44,242 bases of DNA, taken from the NCBI RefSeq assembly GCF_000963695.1, contig NZ_LAJX01000026.1, positions 1 to 44,242 of the forward strand, in the 5' to 3' direction. Shown here in pieces: positions 40,368 through 44,242 of this stretch; the first letter of the stretch is position 1, and each line of letters begins with the position of its first letter. The notes beneath the pieces are model-generated. The model saw only the letters and a list, made by a program, of their open reading frames with translations, was not told the DNA's origin and did no database searches. The stretch is from Methylocucumis oryzae. GTDB taxonomy: Bacteria; Pseudomonadota; Gammaproteobacteria; Methylococcales; Methylomonadaceae. Both the position numbers and the translations under genes were made by a program.

Positions 40368-41449
40368 AACCATCCATACAAGCCAAATTAGAAAGCTTAT
40401 GCGAGCGCTTTGACGAAATTGAGGGCTTACTCGCAGAACCCTCAGTACAAAGCAATCAAAACCAATTCCGTTCACTAAGCCAAGAATATGCACAAATCAG
40501 CCCACTGGTCGAGTGTTACAAACGCTATCAAACCGCATTATCGGCGCTAGCATCGGCCAAAGAAATGGCTAACGACAGCGATGCTGAATTAAGAGAATTA
40601 GCCAAAGAAGAAATCAACGATGCCAATAGCGCAATAACCGAATTAGACGATGAGCTGCAACTGCTGTTACTACCTAAAGACCCCAACGACACCCGTAATA
40701 TTTTCTTAGAAGTCCGAGCTGGTACGGGTGGCGACGAAGCCGCAATATTCTCCGGTGATTTATCGCGCATGTATCAGCGCTTTGCCGAACGTAAAGGCTG
40801 GCAGACGGAAATCATTAGTGAAAACCCTGGCGAACACGGCGGATACAAAGAAGTCATTATGCGCGTGTCAGGTCGTGACGTTTACTCACAATTAAAATTT
40901 GAATCAGGTACGCACCGTGTACAGCGTGTGCCAGAAACCGAGTCACAAGGCCGTGTTCACACGTCAGCATGTACGGTTGCGATTATGCCCGAAGTTGATG
41001 AAGTCGATGCCATTGACATAAATCCAGCCGATCTTAAAGTGGATACCTTTAGGTCTTCCGGCGCTGGTGGTCAGCATGTTAACAAAACCGAATCCGCGAT
41101 ACGCATTACTCATATCCCCACGGGTGTTGTGGTCGAATGCCAAGACGAGCGCTCACAACATAAAAATAGAGCACGCGCCATGTCGCTATTAGCATCACGC
41201 TTATTAGCCGCAGAACAAGAAAAGCACCAAGCAGAGCAATCGGCAGCACGAAAATTACAAGTCGGTAGCGGCGACCGCTCAGAACGTATCCGCACATACA
41301 ATTATCCACAAGGCCGCCTCACTGACCATAGGATTAACCTAACGCTTTACAAACTAGAAGACATCATGGAAGGCGACTTAGAGCCAGTCATACAGCCATT
41401 AATCAGTGAACATCAAGCGGAGTTGCTCACCCAACTGGGTGATGACTAA
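40364..41449 (+). CDS. prfA: Peptide chain release factor RF1
   Basis: RF1 terminates translation at UAA and UAG. The intact 361-residue protein carries the anticodon-like PET tripeptide ([10 protein letters not shown]), the GAGGQHVNK loop with the methylated Gln237, and [20 protein letters not shown]. It starts inside the hemA stop (ATGA) and is followed by prmC, whose product methylates the GGQ glutamine, so the neighbours work together. Confidence 0.98.
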   Translation: MKPSIQAKLESLCERFDEIEGLLAEPSVQSNQNQFRSLSQEYAQISPLVECYKRYQTALSALASAKEMANDSDAELRELAKEEINDANSAITELDDELQLLLLPKDPNDTRNIFLEVRAGTGGDEAAIFSGDLSRMYQRFAERKGWQTEIISENPGEHGGYKEVIMRVSGRDVYSQLKFESGTHRVQRVPETESQGRVHTSACTVAIMPEVDEVDAIDINPADLKVDTFRSSGAGGQHVNKTESAIRITHIPTGVVVECQDERSQHKNRARAMSLLASRLLAAEQEKHQAEQSAARKLQVGSGDRSERIRTYNYPQGRLTDHRINLTLYKLEDIMEGDLEPVIQPLISEHQAELLTQLGDD

Positions 41450-42293
41450 ACTCATGCTCACCGTCCAAACAGCACTCACAGAGGCGATAACATTATTAAC
41501 CCCATGCACCGACTCGCCCCGATTAGAAGCTGAATTATTACTTGCTCACAGTTTAGTCAAGCCACGCTCTTTCTTACGTGCGTGGCCTAACGCTGATATA
41601 CCCGATGCCGACTATCAAGCTTTCACCAACCTATTAAGACAACGCCAACAAGGCCAACCCATGGCCTATATTTTAGGCCGCCGAGAATTTTGGTCACATG
41701 ATTTTATTGTTACGCCCGATGTCTTAATTCCGCGTCCAGATACCGAATTATTGTGCGAAACAAGCTTAGCGCGTATCGCTAAGGACTTGCCCCTAAGCGT
41801 ATTAGATTTAGGCACAGGCTCTGGCATCATCGCGATTACTATCGCAATAGAGCGTCCCTATGCTCAGGTTTATGCTTGCGACATAAGCCCCGCCGCGCTA
41901 GCTATTGCCCAACACAACGCTGAGCATCACCAACAACACATACAGTTTTATCAAAGCAACTGGTTTGCCAATATACCAATACGAACGTTTGACATTATCG
42001 TCAGCAATCCACCTTATATCGCTGAAACTGACCCACATTTACAGCAAGGTGATTTGCGCTTTGAGCCTATTAATGCACTCGCATCCGGCATAGATGGCTT
42101 AAATAGCCTTCGCACGATTATTGCTGATAGCTGGCCTTATTTAAGCACCAACGGTTATTTAATACTCGAACACGGCTATGACCAGGCACCTGCAGTACAA
42201 ACCCTATTGAAAAACCATAACTACCAATCCGTACACACCTACACAGATTTAGCAGGCCAGCCACGCGTCACTCTAGGCCAAAAAATCGTTTAA
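41442..42293 (+). CDS. prmC: Release factor glutamine methyltransferase PrmC
   Basis: PrmC N5-methylates the GGQ glutamine of RF1 and RF2 using SAM. The protein shows [20 protein letters not shown], the SAM loop [12 protein letters not shown], and the Gln-binding NPPY motif in [20 protein letters not shown]. Two starts are possible: ATG 41442 (283 residues, overlapping prfA by 8 bases) and ATG 41454 (279 residues, [12 protein letters not shown], which aligns better with E. coli). Neither has a good Shine-Dalgarno, so coupling to prfA translation is likely. The frame is open further upstream to 41406 but inside prfA. Confidence 0.95.
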   Translation: MTKLMLTVQTALTEAITLLTPCTDSPRLEAELLLAHSLVKPRSFLRAWPNADIPDADYQAFTNLLRQRQQGQPMAYILGRREFWSHDFIVTPDVLIPRPDTELLCETSLARIAKDLPLSVLDLGTGSGIIAITIAIERPYAQVYACDISPAALAIAQHNAEHHQQHIQFYQSNWFANIPIRTFDIIVSNPPYIAETDPHLQQGDLRFEPINALASGIDGLNSLRTIIADSWPYLSTNGYLILEHGYDQAPAVQTLLKNHNYQSVHTYTDLAGQPRVTLGQKIV

Positions 42294-42311
42294 CATTTAG
42301 CATCCAAAACT

Positions 42312-42728
42312 ATGAGCACACCACACTACCACATCCCCCGCCTTCTCACGATACAACTACTGCACTTAGCACAGCTCTCGCCAGAACAAGAAGTATGCGG
42401 CTTAATCGGCGCTGAAAACGGCAACCCTAGACATTGTTATCCGATTAGCAATGTCGCCGAACACGCTCATCGCCAATTTCTACTCGACCCCGCAGAGCAG
42501 CTCAGCGCGATGAAAACGATGCGGGAAAAAGGTGAAGAATTATTTGCGATTTACCACTCTCACCCTACCGCTCCCGCTATACCCTCCACCGACGACATCA
42601 CCATGAATGCTTATCCTAATGCGCTTTATCTAATTATCTCACTGAATACCAAAGGCATTTTGGAGATGCGGGGCTTTAAGCTACAGGCAAACCAGTATAC
42701 TGAAGTCGAATTAGCGCTAGAAAATTAG
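42312..42728 (+). CDS. JAMM/M67-family metallopeptidase-like protein
   Basis: This 138-residue MPN-domain protein has a complete zinc JAMM site: Glu27 (EVCGLI), then HSHPTAPAIPSTDD with His82, His84, Ser92 and Asp95 in the E / H-x-H-x7-S-x2-D pattern. Bacterial members of this family (M67) remove C-terminal Cys or other adducts from ubiquitin-like sulfur carriers such as CysO, and often sit beside a ThiF/MoeB-type E1. No E1 or carrier lies next to it here, although a TusA-family gene is at the far left edge. It follows prmC by 18 bases, so it is likely in the hemA-prfA-prmC transcript. The substrate is unknown. Confidence 0.87.
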   Translation: MSTPHYHIPRLLTIQLLHLAQLSPEQEVCGLIGAENGNPRHCYPISNVAEHAHRQFLLDPAEQLSAMKTMREKGEELFAIYHSHPTAPAIPSTDDITMNAYPNALYLIISLNTKGILEMRGFKLQANQYTEVELALEN

Positions 42729-42741
42729 AGCGTTAGGATAT

Positions 42742-42965
42742 TCATAAAAGTTTTTGTAACTGTTCACGGCTTAATTCACAATCCGAAGGATTTTGCTCAT
42801 TAGCCCAGACCCAATAGTTTCACCCGCATGAACAGGGACAATCGTTGAACGACCATCAGCATGTTGCACAAAATGATGACTGCCTTTTACTCGCACCAGC
42901 GAAAAACCGGCTTTTTTCAAAGCAAGTAATAAGTCTTTACCCGTTACACTTGGAAAAGATGTCAT
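42742..42965 (-). CDS. hicA: HicA-family mRNA interferase toxin, one-base loss near C-terminus
   Basis: HicA is a small dsRBD-like ribonuclease. The frame shows SVTGKDLLLALKKAGFSLVR and GSHHFVQHADGRSTIVPVHA with the catalytic His in the GSHHF motif. As written it ends ILRIVN at 42771. Adding one base to the CC at 42783-42784 turns the tail into ILRDCELSREQLQKLL with a TGA at 42742-42744, matching the usual HicA C-terminus (74 residues). The ATG overlaps the hicB stop by 4 bases, so it is translated after the antitoxin. This order is the reverse of the classical hicAB. Confidence 0.85.
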
Positions 42966-43177
42966 GCGACAACGGAAACTCGTTGCACACCAATAAAATC
43001 TAGTGGCTCATAGACCGAACCCTGAACTTCTAAACAAAGCTCAATCGCTTCACGAATACGCTCCATAAGAACATCCAGCGACTTAGCTTGCGTATGGCAA
43101 CCTTTTAGCGCAGGAACAGAAGCTACAAAATAACCTTCGGAGTCTTTTTCAATAACCACATCAAATTGCTTCATCAT
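42962..43177 (-). CDS. hicB: HicB-family antitoxin, short form
   Basis: The 71-residue protein has the HicB partial RNase-H fold: FDVVIEKDSEGYFVASVPAL, GCHTQAKSLDVLMERIREAI and ELCLEV. It lacks the C-terminal DNA-binding tail (HTH or RHH) of longer HicB proteins, as is common for the short hicBA type, so autoregulation by DNA binding may be weak or indirect. It starts MMKQF with two adjacent ATG codons and no clear Shine-Dalgarno. It overlaps hicA by 4 bases and is separated by 57 bases from the lipoprotein gene upstream of it. Confidence 0.86.
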   Translation of the reverse strand: MMKQFDVVIEKDSEGYFVASVPALKGCHTQAKSLDVLMERIREAIELCLEVQGSVYEPLDFIGVQRVSVVA

Positions 43178-43234
43178 TTTTTAAATCCATACTAAACAGC
43201 AAATAATAAACACCACCCTATCAAAGAACATCAG

Positions 43235-44242
43235 CTATCTTCCTAAACGCCCCGGCAAAGCAACTATCGCCTCAAACACTTCGTCGCGCGTGCCAATCAC
43301 AACCATTGCTTCATAATTATAATTTCCCGGCCGAATATCACGTTCACGAAACGTACAATTCCACTTACTCACTTGTGGCAGCAAAAACCAGCCATAAGTG
43401 TAACCAGGCTTTGGCAGCATAGGCGAATATACACCTAACGCATGTTGACCATTAGGGGTAGAGATAATCACCGGTTTATCTCTAGGCGCACCCTCGACCG
43501 CTGGCATTAAACGCCCTCGCGCTAAATCGACTAAATCAACCCGGCTAAATTCGCGCGGCAAATGCGCAGATAACGCCTCAAAGGCAGCGGTTTTATGGGC
43601 TTCAGGTACTTGAAATTGAACTTTATAATCAATGACATTAGGCATACCCGCGACACCTATCGTCACTTGTTTTGTTAACACATCACGGCTCAAAACTGTC
43701 TTGTTGCGTGTGTATAACGCATCAGGTCTAGCACCGCAGTAATCTTTACCTTGCGTTCGCGTCGCTTTCGGTTTGCTATAGCGCGTATTAGGTGGCGCCC
43801 AATACGCCATTTGCGTAACCGTGCTTAATGTACTACCACGCACAACCCCGGACTTTAACACACTAGACGTTTTACGCCCTCTATCCTCGCGTGTACCGGC
43901 TTCTGTTGGATTATCACACTCGCCCAAATCATCATAAGACACAGCGCTTTGTAACTGGCGTCCGTTATCTGCAACGTCGATATATTCTTTGCCGCGAAAC
44001 CGTATCGAGCTAATCGAACCGGCAAAGCGTTGCTCGCCAGTAATCACCAATTCGGAATCAAAGACCTGCTTGCGTAACACTAAATCACCTATTCCAGACG
44101 AATAAACCGGCGAAGCATCATAGTTAGCGTGATGAGCAACAGACTTACGCGGTTGCAATGACGCTTGTTGCATCGCAGGTTGATTCACGCAAGCGCTGCT
44201 TATTAACACAGCAAGCACAGCAATAATCCGAAATACGTTCAT
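43235..44242 (-). CDS. Unrecognised putative lipoprotein or secreted protein
   Basis: I do not recognise this 335-residue protein. It begins with a signal sequence (NVFRIIAVLAVLISSAC), Cys18 being a plausible but imperfect lipobox, then a Gln/Ser-rich linker. The body is rich in beta-type stretches and aromatic residues (YIDVADNGRQLQSAVSYDD, GYTYGWFLLPQVSKWNC, RPGNYNYEAMVVIG) and holds three further Cys, so it may be an exported beta-sandwich. The frame is long and clean, with codon use similar to its neighbours. The ATG is the last triplet of the window (44240-44242), so a start further upstream cannot be excluded. No function is proposed. Confidence 0.6.
   Translation of the reverse strand: MNVFRIIAVLAVLISSACVNQPAMQQASLQPRKSVAHHANYDASPVYSSGIGDLVLRKQVFDSELVITGEQRFAGSISSIRFRGKEYIDVADNGRQLQSAVSYDDLGECDNPTEAGTREDRGRKTSSVLKSGVVRGSTLSTVTQMAYWAPPNTRYSKPKATRTQGKDYCGARPDALYTRNKTVLSRDVLTKQVTIGVAGMPNVIDYKVQFQVPEAHKTAAFEALSAHLPREFSRVDLVDLARGRLMPAVEGAPRDKPVIISTPNGQHALGVYSPMLPKPGYTYGWFLLPQVSKWNCTFRERDIRPGNYNYEAMVVIGTRDEVFEAIVALPGRLGR

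Overview
This is a chromosomal core segment of a gammaproteobacterium. Evidence: the gene order rsmI / yraN-diaA-dolP; the hemA-prfA-prmC cluster divergent from TPR lipoprotein-lolB-ispE-tRNA-Gln-prs-rplY-pth (the arrangement I remember from Pseudomonas); three-segment SecE; class A RNase P RNA; and close residue-level similarity to E. coli ribosomal proteins. The DNA is AT-leaning (around 40 % GC by eye). A REP-like palindrome of a type I associate with methanotrophic Methylococcales hints at that order, but I cannot confirm it.

Layout. 1-3.2 kb: the start of a TusA-family gene, rnpB and rsmI on the minus strand; yraN, diaA and dolP on the plus strand. 3.2-3.4 kb: REP-like element and a bidirectional terminator. 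3.4-32.8 kb, minus strand, in transcription order: secE-nusG, rplKA, L10 leader, rplJL, rpoBC, then str (rpsL, rpsG, fusA, tuf), S10, spc and alpha operons back to back, ending at rplQ. Terminators or attenuators are seen after nusG, between rplL and rpoB, after rpoC and after rplQ. 32.9-33.4 kb: four tRNA genes (Tyr, Gly, Thr, Trp order) under a good sigma70 promoter. The second tuf gene, expected between Thr and Trp, is missing. 33.4-38.9 kb: pth, rplY, prs, tRNA-Gln, ispE, lolB and a TPR lipoprotein. 39.1-42.7 kb, plus strand: hemA, prfA, prmC and a JAMM/M67 peptidase. 42.7-44.2 kb, minus strand: a hicB-hicA toxin-antitoxin pair and an unrecognised lipoprotein.

How the genes work together: most of the window builds and runs gene expression (RNA polymerase, ribosomal proteins, elongation factors, SecYE, tRNAs, RNase P, RF1 and its methylase, peptidyl-tRNA hydrolase). 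It is linked to PRPP, isoprenoid and tetrapyrrole precursor synthesis.

Quality caveat: I count 23 single-base frameshifts in 20 genes, nearly all essential. Twenty are one-base insertions in A or T runs and three are apparent one-base losses. Removing each restores a full-length family protein. They look like sequencing or assembly errors, not pseudogenes, so genes are given with repaired extents and each suspected position is stated.

No stretch over 300 bases lacks a gene. The largest gaps (196-357, 3192-3395, 30522-30700, 32975-33119, 38924-39106) hold the elements listed or nothing I can support. I found no CRISPR array, prophage, insertion sequence or clearly new defence system.
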